From: Bactericera cockerelli
Taxonomy: Eukaryota; Arthropoda; Insecta; Hemiptera; Triozidae
Length of the DNA stretch: 64,000 bases
NCBI GenBank assembly: GCA_024516035.1
Contig: CM044955.1
Coordinates: 16,602,551 to 16,666,550, forward strand
Reading direction: 5' to 3'
Shown: positions 1 through 11,336 of the stretch, one piece after another
How positions within the stretch are numbered: position 1 is the first letter of the stretch
How the letters are laid out: every line of letters starts with the position of its first letter
Position numbers and translations under genes: made by a program
Notes under the pieces: model-generated
Database searches by the model: none
What the model saw: the letters and a program-made list of their open reading frames with translations, nothing else
What the model was told of the DNA's origin: nothing

Positions 1-92
1 CTATAAGAAACCTTGTCGTTGTTAAATGCAGTTTTGTCATCAAAGAGTAAATCCCAATAAACCATCATCCACTCAGAAGACCTTTACCAAGG

Positions 93-240
93 GTTGGGTG
101 GAAGAGATTGCTATCGGCACCCCAATTATTATTTTTTTCTTTATAATTTCTTTGTTTTGAACTGTAATTGTTATATTCGTCTATACCTAATAAAGCGTAA
201 TATAATAATAACTAGGCTAATAGTTACTACATACTGAACT
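93..240 (+). mobile_element. LINE 3' end fragment
   Basis: This begins with GGGTTGGGTGGAAGAGATTG and runs into a T-rich 3' region ending near AATAAAG and an A/T-rich tail. The same block recurs at 8086, 18111 (minus), 18497 (minus) and 29547, always with the same 3' layout. That pattern fits 5'-truncated copies of one non-LTR retrotransposon family. No reverse transcriptase coding is left here. This copy is diverged: the usual GGCAATAACCCCGCC block reads GGCACCCCAA. Confidence 0.5.
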
Positions 241-790
241 TCCAGAAATTCTCACTTGTACCTTAATACTCGTATTTCCAAGGCATGAAAGTCTTAAGCC
301 TCGACTGCTAATGCCAATGAGAAGAGCCCACTGTTTCGCAAATTATCATCTTAATCACTATTCATGAACGCCATAGATACATAGACAGCGTCTATTCATG
401 CGGAAAAGGTTGGCCCCCCGCAAAACTTTCATAATGAATGCTTTCGACCCCAAAATTTTGAAATTATTTTGAAAACTATTCGGAAGCTTCAATATTGAAA
501 TTTCCAGCGTAAAACATTTCGGGTAAATTGCGCTGGATATGAAAATGAAGCATTAGTCCGATTCAATCAAGCGTTCCTTTGAATATTAGGTAGGCAGGTC
601 GAGGTAACTGTTCGAAATTTGAATAACACGACCAGGTACATGAAATTGAATATTAAATTTTAGAATTTAATGAAGCAATTTCTCACAGTCGAATGAGTAT
701 AATATGGTGCTAAAATTTGTTGATCATGATGTTCAATTTTTTCATTTTTTATCAGAATGGAAAAATTCAACTACAAAAGCAGACAAATCC
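241..790. other. AT-rich stretch without a recognisable gene
   Basis: I see no coding signature, tandem repeat or clear transposon end between the LINE fragment and the start of the pogo-like element. It is ordinary AT-rich intergenic DNA. Confidence 0.5.
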
Positions 791-825
791 TATACAGTCG
801 AACCTGGATAAAGAGAACTTGGATA

Positions 826-1075
826 AAGAGGAAACCCCTATAAAAAGGAAGGAAATCGTGGCCCCTTCATTTTTTGACCAAAAACCTGGTTAAACAGGAA
901 ATTCGAGCCTCTATAAAGAGGAATAGTATGTTTTTTCGGAAACTCGTCGCCCCGCGGTTGGGAGCCTCTATAAAGAGGAAAACTGTTTCATCTGAACCTC
1001 TGTAAAGAGGAATTTGGATCGAGCGAGCCTCTATAAACAGGAAAACCATTTCGCCAAACTTCTTTAAACAGGACT
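826..1075. repeat. Subterminal palindromic repeats of the pogo-like element, 5' side
   Basis: About seven imperfect copies of CCTCTATAAAGAGGAA are spaced 25-50 bp apart. Each copy is itself nearly palindromic (CCTCT..AGAGG). A smaller set occurs at the 3' side (2107-2190). By analogy with other transposons they may be transposase binding sites. That is inference. Confidence 0.7.
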
Positions 1076-1213
1076 TTGTTGTGACTTGTTTAATCTTGCA
1101 CACAATGTGTCGCTTATGAAATTAATTCTCACTCCTTTTTGTATCAGTCAGTTTCAGTTTCAGTACCTACCTTCAGTTCTTATTTGTTACTTGAGAGACT
1201 ATAGTTTTCAATC

Positions 1214-1878
1214 ATGTCTGGTAAAAAAGTTCCACATAAAACTCGAAGCATGAAGGAAAAGCTGGAGATCATCGCCAAATATGAAGACAGGGCAACACCA
1301 AAGCAACTGATTGAGTTCTATGGCATGTCGTCAACATCCCTCTACAATCTCATAAAAGCAAGGGACACGATAAAACTCAAGAATGCTGAAGGACATGGTG
1401 AGGTGAAGAGAAAGCGGCAGTCTGAACATCCAGCCATTGATAGAAGTCTTGTTGAATTTGTCAAGCAAACCCTAGACAAGAATGTACCAATTGATGGTCC
1501 TTTTCTTAAAGCAAAAGCAAAGATGTTTGCCGAATCATTGGGGATTACTGATTTTCAAGCCAGCAATGGATGGCTCGACGGATTTAAGAAGAGAAATGGC
1601 ATTTCGTTCAAGAAAGTAGCGAGTGAATGTAAATCAGTATGATGATAATGTTTGCCAGGATTGGATCGACATGCTGTCAGGTATCATGGAGGAATACCAC
1701 CCTGATGACATTTACAATGCTGATGAGACGGCGCTGTTCTTTAGATGTCTCCCAGATAAGACCTTTACCTTCTGAATTAGTGAACTTTGATCGTGTGTAT
1801 GCTTTAGAAAAAGCAATCTCATGCACTAAATCAACCTGGAAACAAACTACACTCGACAGTTTCTTTGTCCCTCACTAA
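1214..1878 (+). pseudogene. Tigger/pogo transposase, frameshifted and internally deleted
   Basis: The first 142 codons (1214-1642) read as the DNA-binding half of a CENP-B/Tigger transposase: a psq-type helix-turn-helix at about residues 10-50 (MKEKLEIIAKYEDRATPKQL), then a CENP-B-type second helix-turn-helix ending in NGWLDGFKKRNGI. A frame change near 1630 moves into the frame that encodes the start of the DDE domain, with the family signature DDIYNADETALFF and LPDKT at about 1706-1770. The frame then stops, and what follows (1774-1878) resembles only the extreme C terminus of such proteins. The catalytic core between these parts is missing, so no active enzyme can be made. It lies wholly inside the TIR-bounded element. 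Confidence 0.8.
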
Positions 1879-2234
1879 TCTCATGTATACATTTATGCTA
1901 ACATTTTTTTGTTTACCTAGGTACATTCTTCGCAGAAGTACTTAAAAAATAAACAACCCCATGAAACCTTACATTATGGTCAGTAAATTTATTTTCTTAT
2001 TAAAATTTCGCAGCTTGAAGAATCGAACCCCAGCACTGTGATTTAAAAAACAACCATGTAAACCACTAACCGTAGGACAATATTCCTCTCGACCTGTATT
2101 TTAATGAACCTCTAGAAGCAGGAAAACGAAATTTGGAACCTCCCTAAAGAGGAAACCTTTTTAAAGAGGAAACCTCTATAAAGAGGAATAGATTGGCGGT
2201 CCCTTCAATTCCTGTTTATCCAGGTTCGACTGTA

Positions 2235-3997
2235 TTTTAAATACAGTACTGTGCCCTTCGAACATCAGATATGTGACATATTTTTGTTAGACACACGTTT
2301 GGAACTCACGAATCCCCGCTTTGGACTGTTACCAGATTCACACTCTCAACATTCCACCAAAGAGCATCCTAGCAATGCAGTGGCTGCATCGATGTGTCAT
2401 AGTTTGACAAGCACCCTACATGGAGGTGTAGACATTGGCTGCCGTCAGATTTGTATCAGGTAGATGCTTCGAATATTTCTCTCAATAGAATCTGACACAC
2501 ATCAAATGTGTTCCATTTCAACAGGGTGGCTAAGTTCTACACCCAAAAACAACTGTCCGTTTAACTTTTAGAGACAACGAAAGATATATATAGTTCATAG
2601 ATGTGACGTGAAAAATATTCTGATATATATGTTTTCTAGAGGTAAATCGAGTTGAGTATTAGAAACTAGAGTCGGATTTTCAAGAAAGAAAAATACAGCT
2701 ATAAAACAAGTTTATTGCTCATCACAATAGTGCTGCTTTCATAAACAAAGACCTTGACACAGAAAGAAGACTCCTGAAGGAAGACAAACGTTTCAGTTTC
2801 AACTGAAACAATATCCCCTGCGCTTCCCCAGTTGACCCTCTTGGGATTTCAGCAAACAATTTTTACAGCTCTTCTATTTGTCTCAGCATTCAATTTCCTC
2901 TTCGTATCAATCTCTCCCCTGGACACTGTCCACCCCCCGCTTCCTCCCCTGTACTCCGCCCTCCCCTAATCACACTCCCAGAATCCTAAACAAACATCAC
3001 AAATTATTTTCCTAATCATCCACCGGGCACTGATAAGGCGAACACCCTATACGGGGGAAGGGCTCCAAAACAAACAGACTCACACATCTTTTTTCAATGA
3101 ACAGAAAACACCTCTCCGAGTTACCATTCATCATTCTTCAATTCCAACCAAAACAAAAACTGTGATTCCCAACAATGATACGGCGTCCCATTTATTATAA
3201 TCCGGCGAGAAATACAAAGACATCAGAGCTCGGGAGGTGTTAAGAGATCTGGGAGGATTTCTCGGCCTGGGAAGGGATTCAAGGGAATGAAAAAAGTTAC
3301 AGGCCTCGAGCAGGTAATGATGAATAATGGAGGTAGCTTTGCAGCGGAGTAAGTTTCCGCAGGAATACCCCATAGAATTTCAAAATAGATCTGTTTCCAT
3401 TATAAAAACACGTGCAAAGTTCAGCGTATCACTAATTGCAGAGAAAAGTAAATGAAGGTGATGCTCTTTGTGGTGGTGGTACGTCTCTTTCAAAGGACAT
3501 TTTCTTTGGACTGTTCCCACAAAGGAATGCTGGATAAAAGGTACAGAATTACACAATCATGGAAGACATCATTAAAAAATAATAACAGAAATAAAATGTC
3601 CATGACTAAAAATACTGATAAATAAAGAGAATTAAACAATGTTGTTCAAGTGCAGAACAGGGCTTGATAAACTGGATTCACAGACAAAGTCTCAGATATT
3701 AAGAATTCGAATGTTGTAAGTTGTAAATACCAAACGAGATGGATTGTGGGATCTATTTTATATTGAAATCGAGATACCTGGACAGAGTGACCAGGACCAG
3801 TTAGAAGTTGAAGAACTCAACCACAGGTTAAGCTCGAGTGAGCTGGAACTATTGGAACATTATGGGAACCGGATGAGAGGAAGGGTTCGTCCAGCGATAC
3901 TTCTCGTTCAACACAACTCTTTCACTTCAACAGGATGATAACCAGGACACCGGTTGAATGATGCCTTTTGAAACGTTTGGTCGTATTGTGGATTGTT
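2235..3997. other. Stretch without a confirmed gene
   Basis: The block 2900-3000 is C-rich. An open frame at 3744-3938 (plus strand, 64 codons) has an unremarkable, charged composition and could be an exon or a decayed element, but I see no family signature and no convincing splice partner. A minus-strand frame at 3131-3373 is equally unsupported. Confidence 0.4.
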
Positions 3998-4009
3998 AAA
4001 AAATAAATG

Positions 4010-4199
4010 TATTTTTTTTTTAATTTGGGTTTAATGTTGCTTTCACTTGCATGGTCATATCACGACGGGGGTACCTGCTCCCATATTAACCTCACCCAGC
4101 CAGGGTTGGGCTGGAATACCAGAAGTCTTCAACTCGCTGGACGTTGCTTAACTTCGGTGATCCTACGAGAACCGGTGTATTCAACGCGTCATCGACGCC
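4010..4199 (-). mobile_element. 5S-rRNA-derived SINE (SINE-E) with 11-bp target duplication
   Basis: Read on the minus strand, the element starts at about 4199 with 5S rRNA-like sequence: TTGAATACACCGGTTCTCGT, then GGATCACCGAAGTTAAGCAA, which includes the 5S internal promoter box A. It continues into a non-5S body containing CTGGCTGGGTGAGGTTAAT and CCCCCGTCGTGATATGACC, and ends in an A tail (T run on the plus strand, 4011-4020). It is flanked by a perfect 11-bp direct repeat, AAAAATAAATG, at 3999-4009 and 4200-4210. Head, body, tail and target duplication together make this a retroposed SINE of the 5S-headed (SINE3) type. Related copies or fragments lie at 19203, 20578, 22745 and 31855. Confidence 0.8.
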
Positions 4200-4595
4200 A
4201 AAAATAAATGCAAACTGATTGAAGAATGCTGTTTTTTATGACTCTTGCTTGTTTTTCCTTTTACATTCAACTAGGTTATAAACTCTCAACCCTTTGCTGG
4301 TATGAATTCAACAATAACCTGAAATTGATGGTTCCTTTCGAACCATGAGTCTATTTATTTAAATCTTATTATAGACCTTGTTCAGCATTAAAATACACGA
4401 TTAATCCGATATTTCCGCTAAATGGAGACATTCGTTGAGGCAGGACATCCTTCTTATATTGGTAAGGAGAATAAAATGGTTCAAAACATCGTAGATTTTA
4501 CTTTTTTTCTGTAGAGATTGTGAAAGTCATTTGTTGCGTTATTAGTTTTCTCAAATATGTACATTAATTTTAGTAAGATACTTTACCTTAAAGGT

Positions 4596-4710
4596 AACCG
4601 CAGTAGCTTGATCGATAAGGCGACGGACTTTTAACTTGGAGGTCGGTGGTTCAAGTCCTGGTTTCAGCGTAGTTATAGCAGAGCGAGTGTGATCTAACGA
4701 AAGTATATCA
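4596..4710 (+). mobile_element. tRNA-headed SINE (SINE-A) copy
   Basis: It shows a tRNA-like head with an A box (CAGTAGCTTGATCGATAAGG) and a B box (GGTGGTTCAAGTCC), followed by the family body (TTTCAGCGTAG...GAGCGAGTGTGATC). The same head and body recur at 5017, 22468 and 40019 on the plus strand and at 8838, 33040 and 35160 on the minus strand. It is not a tRNA gene, because the acceptor arms do not pair. Confidence 0.65.
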
Positions 4711-5016
4711 GAACTGAAAGGTGCCTACAATATTTCAATCCCATTGGAAACGAACATCATTGTGTATGAGCTCAGAACTAAGCGGTGTAATGGGTACTGA
4801 GGCTCAACCTTTACAGGGTGTTCCGATATTTCATGAACATTTACTTACTATAGGTTTTCTTTGATTAACTAAATCATTTGGGAGGATAACTATACTAAAG
4901 TGATGCTGATGGTTGCTAAGTTAGCCTGTGATTGTTGTTATAGTAGTCTATTTAGATTAGGTGTAGGAATAAATTATAGAGGTATGCCAAGAAATTTCCT
5001 TTTTTAAGTATCAATA

Positions 5017-5164
5017 CCGACCTCAGTAGCTTGATCGATAAGGTGGTAGAATTGTAAAGGTCGGTGGTTCAATTTCCGGTTTCAGCAAAGATTTAGTAAA
5101 GTGAGTTTGAGTAGTTGTGACATCACAAAAGTGATTAACACAAATATGATAACTTTTTTTTTAA
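5017..5164 (+). mobile_element. tRNA-headed SINE (SINE-A) copy
   Basis: It begins CCGACCTCAGTAGCTTGATC and carries the B box GGTCGGTGGTTCAA, then the body GTGAGTTTGAGTAGTTGTGA. It ends ACACAAATATGATAAC plus a T run. It is close to full length for the family (about 150 bp). Confidence 0.7.
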
Positions 5165-6654
5165 AGTGCCAATGTATATTATCGATTTACATTATCATTT
5201 ACCTCTAATGGTAAAAGTGATCATTGTAAGCGAGGTGAATGGACTTGAAACCATGAGCGCTATGAAAATTGCCAATCAAGCGCTACACCTGTAAATGCAA
5301 AATTGCCAATCAGGCTAAGCTGTCAGTCTGCGTGAAAAGCCACCCAGAAACAAGACTTAACAAGAGTGGCTTGTGCAAGTACCTACTATAGATACTTTTA
5401 AAAGTACATGTAAACTGTAAATACATCTATTTATATTCTCAAACATTTTATTCAAAGAATACTACATCCTACATCATCAATTTTTCGATTAGTAAAGAAC
5501 AAGATAAATACAGATTGTTTGATGAATGTCTCTGCAAAGCTTAAAATGGAATGGAATTTGGAATTTTCGACCAAAAAAAAAAACGGAATACTTATTTATA
5601 TAAGCGATGAAAAAAATCAAAGAAACAGAGCTGGAAGAAGATCAAAGAAACAGAGCAAAGCTTTAGCAAACCAGTCAAGCTTATAAATAGATTCTCGAAA
5701 AAAAAATTTTTCGTAAAATTAGACAAAATAATGTACATAATGTGTAAAAAAACAGTCAGAACAAACAAAATTAAAGAATTACAATCGGGAACGGAATTTC
5801 GTGTTGGGGAACCCATCGCTATCACCATCCAGCTATCTCTTCATTATGGGATTTTTAATTCAAAATAAATTGCTTACTAATTGAAAAGAGGATTTTCTCC
5901 CTCTAAACACATGAAATAAAAAAGCAAATGATGTCTGGCGTTCCAAAGCATTCCCAGAAAAATATCCCAGCATTAGATATAAAAATAAAATATCCCGATT
6001 GAATCGACATTTCTTGCTACTGTTGGATTAGAGTGGCAATCGTTGAACGACTTACCCTCACAGGCAGTGTTACCCGACTCTACTCTCACCACTTGACCAT
6101 CAAAGTAAGATTAGTTTTCTACTGCTATTAAGAACTCAAGATGAATGATCCACGAAAAATCCGATTTCCTGATCCATGTACGCTATAATCTTTATCCCCG
6201 TAGAATTAACTTGGTAATACTATTTTTTTCATTGATTATCCTGACGTAATTGATGCTTCGAGCTGATTCATTAGTATCTCAACTTGAACTTCATAATCTC
6301 GTTATTGGAAACATACGTAGAGTAATTCATAATGAAGGCAATATTATTAAAAATCAATCTTCAACGAGAATTCCGTAGTAGAATCCTAATTAAATTTACT
6401 ATTGCCTCCAGCGACGGTCTCCCATCATTTCTTCAGGCATTTAATCATTCATTGAATGAATGAATGGGCTTTCAATCAACTGTAATTAGCAAGATCGCAG
6501 TAAGGTTTCTTCATTTAGCTGTTGCATGCAATTTTTACACTCTTTCCCAAGACCATAGCAGAAGTTGCATGCATGTAGCTTACAATGTGCGTGTGTAAGC
6601 AACAAATTGGTCGGGGCCACTACCATTCACTTTGTCCACTTCATTAGTTAGCCC
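5165..6654. other. Stretch without a recognisable gene
   Basis: No protein-coding signature was found. An isolated palindrome, TACTTTTAAAAGTACA, lies at about 5394-5409. The same 16-mer type marks the piggyBac-like element at 52259-53351. Confidence 0.4.
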
Positions 6655-6775
6655 TGTTCATCACTAGCTTGATCGATTGGTCAATGATTCAAATCCCAAG
6701 TTAAGAAAAACTTTAATTAAATTTGAGTAGTCATATCACGATAGTGATTAACACAAATATGATGAGCATTTTTCT
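6655..6775 (+). mobile_element. SINE-A fragment
   Basis: CTAGCTTGATCGATTGGTC is followed by the family body TTTGAGTAGTCATATCACGA and ACACAAATATGATGAGC. The tRNA-like head is internally deleted. Confidence 0.5.
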
Positions 6776-8085
6776 GCTGGAAATTCCATCCTTCTCAGAG
6801 AGTAATAGCTGATAACTTGATAAGATTTCCCAAAGAATAATACAGGTAATACTGGATCGTGAAGAAAATCTTGACATTTGAAAATTTGAATTTGAAATCA
6901 CTAACACTCCTAGCCTAACTGTGCAGAAAATGAAAAGACTTGGTCTTGAGTCCACTTGGTAGGAAAACAGAAGTCCTTCCTCTAAAAACAAAAGAGAGGT
7001 CTCCACGGTTCTGGGCTAGTAAAAGTATAGACACAGATACACCGTTTTTTTTTCTAGCATTTTTGTGGATAAATTAGATAGGAGCTATTCCGGAGATTAG
7101 AGATTTAGGCACCTCGAATCCTTCCACATCTCCTGGGGATAATAATGATGATGGCAATGTGGTGATGGTGAATGCTGATGGCAGTGATAATGTCGATGGT
7201 CCTGTGTAAACAAACACGGAATGATAATGGAGTTGACCTTCTCTGAGAGGCTCAAGACCGACTCGAGATTTTGATTTATTAGCGGTTTCGTTATCTGGCT
7301 TCACCCCACCGCCATAGTCTGGGATAGGTCTCTTAATTACACACCAATGATTTATTCTAATAGGGTTCCGTGCTGTAATTTGTTTGTTTTTTGAGTAATT
7401 TATTTAGACGTTAGTGGTCGGAGTGAGCGGCATCGATCATTACATGGCGTGAGACGAATGATATGATCTCCAGATTCCAAGATTTGTGCTCAAAATCTCG
7501 ACACACTCTCGTTCTTGTATCTCAGGAAACTGTGGTTTAGTGCGTTTGGTCTAGGAATTCTAGGAGACGTTTTCAGTTCATGGTCTCCGGTTGCTTTCAG
7601 AAACATTTTATAATGACCGAAAAAAACGGTTTGTGGTGATTAATATGATATTAGGACTAGGGCGGTCATTAGCTGCTCGGTTGGGTTTGGTTGCCACATA
7701 CCACATGCACAGACCATCTGACTAGTTGCTTTGGTCACTTTGAGAATACTAGCTCGGGTTACTTTCTTCCATACGATCACCATGGAGTCTTTTCAAATGC
7801 TACACGCTACTAACACACGAACTATAAAATGGTGCAAGAGAAAATATACCAATGATCTACTTTCATTCACACAAAAAAGTAATCTACTTTACTTTAACCA
7901 ATTCGTTGGACGCCAATGCTCACTAGATGTGGGGGCTCTCCCATTGTAGATTTTTTGTTATTCAACTTCTTCATTGAAAGAGTGCCAATCAGTATAATTT
8001 GCAAGTAAAAGTGATGTGTTATCAATAAATAGATCGGTATGCGCTATGAAATTGCAACAATACGAGTATAAATCTATAAATAAGG
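6776..8085. other. Stretch without a confirmed gene
   Basis: A degenerate GATGRN-type simple repeat lies at about 7140-7200. I see no gene. Several short open frames look like chance. Confidence 0.4.
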
Positions 8086-8278
8086 GTTGGGTGGAAGAGA
8101 TTGCCATAGGCAATAACCCCGCCCTTTAGTTAGGACATATGTATATATTTTTTTTTTTTTTTCTTGTGTTATATTATTATTATTGTCATTTTTATATTTA
8201 CTTTTTCCCATTATTTGTCTGAATTTGTCTGTATGTTCTACTAATAAAGTGTTTCTAAATAAATAAAATAAATAAATC
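8086..8278 (+). mobile_element. LINE 3' end copy
   Basis: It begins GGGTTGGGTGGAAGAGATTG, then GGCAATAACCCCGCCCTTTA and GTTAGGACAT, followed by a T-rich segment, AATAAAGTG and an (AAAT)n tail. This is the clearest plus-strand copy of the LINE tail family in the window and is 5' truncated. Confidence 0.65.
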
Positions 8279-8663
8279 TATTCTTTACATTTTTTCTGGA
8301 GGAAAACATTGACACCGTGAAAAACATTCACCAAAACTGAAAGCCAGAACGCTCTCCTCATATCAACCTTATCATATTTCCGAATGCACCTGTGATTTAC
8401 TACCCCTGGCTCTGTGAGTTGTCCACCTACCCTAGCTTGGTCCACCTGCCCCGAATTGCCCTAGCCTTTCCTTCCACATGTCCTGTGTAAAATTGTAAAT
8501 TGATATCCGCGGATGTCGTTATCACGGGGACACTTTCACTCCTCCCGTACAATGTATTGTGATACATATCTAATCTCATAAAGAATAAAACATTTGATAC
8601 TACTTAAAAATGTCGATACCTCATTGCATAGACTCAGACTACACTCTTCGCTCATTTCACTCA

Positions 8664-8806
8664 TCTTTAAATAACCTCTTTAATCTTTAAATAACCTCTT
8701 TAATCTTTAAATAACCTCTTTAATCTTTAAATAACCTCTTTAAAAAGAAACCTGGACAGAACAGAAAAATCCGGTGTCTTTAGTTCTCTTATATCTAGGT
8801 TCGACA
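8664..8806. repeat. 20-bp tandem repeat next to a pogo-like end
   Basis: Four near-perfect copies of ATCTTTAAATAACCTCTTTA run to about 8742. They are followed by AAAGAAACCTGG and, near 8781-8806, GTTCTCTTATATCTAGGTTC, which resembles the 3' end of the pogo-like element at 2232. It may be a short non-autonomous relative whose subterminal repeats became tandem. That is inference. Confidence 0.5.
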
Positions 8807-8837
8807 ATTGCAGTGTTATCATTCTACTGTTATTTAC

Positions 8838-8950
8838 AAGAGTCATGTCACAACTACTCAAACTCGCCTTACAAAAAATTGTCGAACTTGGTACTCGGAC
8901 CACCGACTTCCAAGTTGTGTTCAATGAACGAGTCCTTGAGCAGTGCAAGG
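8838..8950 (-). mobile_element. SINE-A fragment
   Basis: On the minus strand it reads AACTTGGAAGTCGGTGGTCC, then the body with GCGAGTTTGAGTAGTTGTGA. The 5' half of the tRNA-like head is degraded. Confidence 0.5.
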
Positions 8951-9119
8951 GTCGCGGCAGAACGCAGTGAGGTAGGGACACCCCAGTGCCGAAGGAAACC
9001 GATATCAGATTTCATGCTGTCTGCTTCTGCTTAGCAAGTCAATTTGTATCTATGGACTAGGGACTAGGGTGCTAGGGTCCCACGTACCCATGGTACGAAT
9101 AACACTGGTTCTCGTTGGT

Positions 9120-9480
9120 ATTATTGTTTATGGTCCTATGATCACACACAGGCATGAAAGGTAGGGTAAGTAGGGTTTTCTGAACACTGATCACACAGCC
9201 ATTAAGGATAGTTGCGTCCTCTGAGCACACATAGAGACATGAAGAGAACCCTAGTTAGGATTATTGCTTAGGGTTTCTAATCACTCACTATAGAAATGAA
9301 GAGTACCCTAGATAGGATTATTGTTGGGGTTTCATCTTTGATCAATCAAAAACAAATGAAGAGAAGCCTCGCTAGGATTATTGCTCAGGTATCTCTTCTC
9401 ACATTTTTACACGGAGAGGACCCTCACAAGTGATGTGATTATGTCTTAGGGTTCTCTGATCACACACAGACATGAAGAGT
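9120..9480 (+). repeat. Diverged minisatellite, unit about 60 bp
   Basis: Five or six imperfect units share the core ATGAAGAGNACCCTAGNTAG, GATTATTG and AGGGTTTCT..TCAC. The period is about 55-66 bp and the units are well diverged, so it is an old array. The array motif GATCACACACAGAC appears again after the hAT fragment at 9768, so that fragment may have inserted into the array. Confidence 0.6.
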
Positions 9481-9761
9481 AGAGCCACCTTCAGGGGCGC
9501 CGCGAGATTTGGAAATCATCATTTAAATTTTGGTGTTTTTGTGTTTTTCGTGCAAGAAAACAATGAAAGTTTTTGTGATCTTTTGACAAATGATGAGTGG
9601 AGAACTAAATTGGCCTACTTAGATGACATTTTTCATCATCTGGATATTCTCTATACAGGACTGCAAGGTCCCTCTGACTTTTTTTTTTCTCTTCTGGGGT
9701 GCCGCTGAGCTAAGAGGTCAAAGAAAGGGTGCCGTGATGGAGAAAAGGTTGCGTACCACTG
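9481..9761 (+). pseudogene. hAT transposase remnant
   Basis: The frame from about 9541 to 9675 contains NDEWRTKLAYLDDIFHHLD and then a GLQG motif. This matches the strongly conserved signature of hAT transposases and their domesticated relatives (W..KLAYL.DIF..LN.LN..LQG). The right end reads AAAAGGTTGCGTACCACTG at 9743-9761, typical of a hAT terminal repeat. I found no matching left end, so the copy is truncated on both coding sides and cannot be functional. Confidence 0.65.
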
Positions 9762-10130
9762 CCTTATGTGATCACACACAGACACACGAAAAAAGGGTGC
9801 CAGCAGCGTGGGAGGTGAAGCGGTCAAAAATTACCATCCGGTTTTGTATAATTTATTAGATTCAATAGATTCACACGGTACTTTTTGAAAGGGTGGAAAT
9901 GTTTTTCTATCCCATCTCAGAAATACAGCATATATCATTATTATTTTAAGAAAGTCAACCATGAAATTGGTACTCCTAAATAAAGAACGGATAAAGATAA
10001 TTACGCACGAGTTATTACAATTCCTGTCATCGTGACATCTTGAATTTGTATATTTGTTACTTTTATTTTCAGTGTAACTTCAAAGACCATCTGTTATACA
10101 CATTGAAATTCAACACACGCAGATCGTGCA

Positions 10131-10322
10131 ATAATAGTAATAATAACACTCTTTAGTGGAAGGAAACCACCAGGCAAGGTTAATACCTCTGAGTCTTATT
10201 ACTATGTGGTCACAAACTTAAATTGATAAAGAAAAATTCATACACTGGGTGGGATTTGAACCAACGGATCCCTACAATACCTGGATTACAGACTAGCGCG
10301 TTAACCACTTGACTACCAGTGT
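10131..10322 (-). mobile_element. tRNA-headed SINE (SINE-B) copy
   Basis: On the minus strand it begins ACTGGTAGTCAAGTGGTTAA and continues to a B box GGTTCAAATCCC and the acceptor-like ACCCAGTG. It has a long variable-arm-like segment, as in type II (Leu/Ser) tRNAs. The body contains TAAGACTCAGAGGTATTAAC and ends in (TTATTA)n. Other copies lie at 32519 (minus) and 36038 (plus). Confidence 0.7.
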
Positions 10323-10399
10323 AACCAATGGGAGACATGGGAGTGAGTCCATGGTACTCTGCCTGACCAAAATTGGGTGTGGAGTGAGTCCGGTAACGT

Positions 10400-11040
10400 C
10401 TCACTGTAACTTCATGGGGTAATCTTTTTATATTTATTTTTTGCTACACATTTCAACACTTTAAATTTCAAGTAATTCGCTAGCATAAACATGTCTTAGA
10501 TCAATAAATCATTGTGCAAACTCTGTATTTCACCCTGTATTGATGTAATAATGTTGTATATCAACATCTTTAATAAACCCTCTGTCCCTCAACACTACAG
10601 TAACACATTTCGTAATCTCAGCAGGGAACAGCTAGTCCATTGAGAAATGAACGGTACCAATAGTAACATGTGTTCCCACGCAGACAACATTGCACATGCT
10701 CTCTATACAGCATAGTCAAAGAAAGCTCCAATATCCGCTCCCAATACACCTTCACAGATATCCGATATAAGCCAACGAGTCACGGCGAATCATTACCTCC
10801 ACAGATCGATATCCAGTTAAACCCTATGCATGAATTACGCCGTATTGATTGGTATAGTGAGTATAACTGACCATCCAGTCCACCGTTCAGTAGCCAACAG
10901 AAGTAGCAGCGAAATAATCACCGGACTTCCCACGATAAGATCAACAATGTTGGTGGGTGAACGAAATACATTATATAGTAGCAAATTACTTTGGATGACC
11001 CATAAATTAGCAACTGTTATGGGTATGATGTAAAACAACT
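10400..11040. other. Stretch without an identified gene
   Basis: The part 10640-11040 is less AT-rich than its surroundings and has overlapping open frames on both strands (for example 10835-11038 minus). That suggests decayed transposon coding. I could not match it to a family. Confidence 0.35.
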
Positions 11041-11078
11041 TTAGACTTCCACACTAGAAAGAAACGCCAGAATAAACC

Positions 11079-11336
11079 TCATACATGGATATAATATACT
11101 TTATTTAACAATTCGTCTTTCTTTGGTGTGCTCAACACCGATGCAACATTTCCTCTGTTGTGTACTGCGAAACTCTGTCGGTAATAATCCCCTGCACGTC
11201 TCTCTTTCATTTCCAGGAGCAGAAAGTTGGAAATAGAATAGAATAGATCCAAGGCATCTAGACCTAAGGATCCGAAAGTGTCAACGGCGAAAGGAGAGAA
11301 AATGAATTGGAAAAATAGATACACTATAAGTACCAT
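11079..11336 (-). pseudogene. Possible LINE ORF2 C-terminal fragment
   Basis: The minus-strand frame of 85 codons contains PFAVDTFGSLGLDALDLF and later RNRGNVASVL-like residues (HNRGNVASVL). The pattern VDTFG..G..AL..F....GN..SV resembles the C-terminal end of many invertebrate retrotransposon proteins. An AATAAAG follows downstream on the same strand (11096-11102). There is no reverse transcriptase domain, so this is at best a 5'-truncated relic. The family call is from memory of the pattern and is tentative. Confidence 0.35.

Larger units (their letters stand above)
793..2234 (+). mobile_element. Decayed pogo/Tigger-like DNA transposon
   Basis: Terminal inverted repeats of about 24 bp face each other: CAGTCGAACCTGGATAAAGA at 795 and TTTATCCAGGTTCGACTG ending at 2232. 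Both are flanked by TA (793-794 and 2233-2234), the expected target duplication of the Tc1/mariner/pogo group. Inside are the remains of a CENP-B-like transposase. Both ends carry many copies of an imperfect palindrome, CCTCTATAAAGAGGAA (about 826-1075 and 2107-2190). At 1.44 kb it is shorter than autonomous Tigger elements, which are usually over 2 kb, because most of the catalytic region is deleted. Confidence 0.85.
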
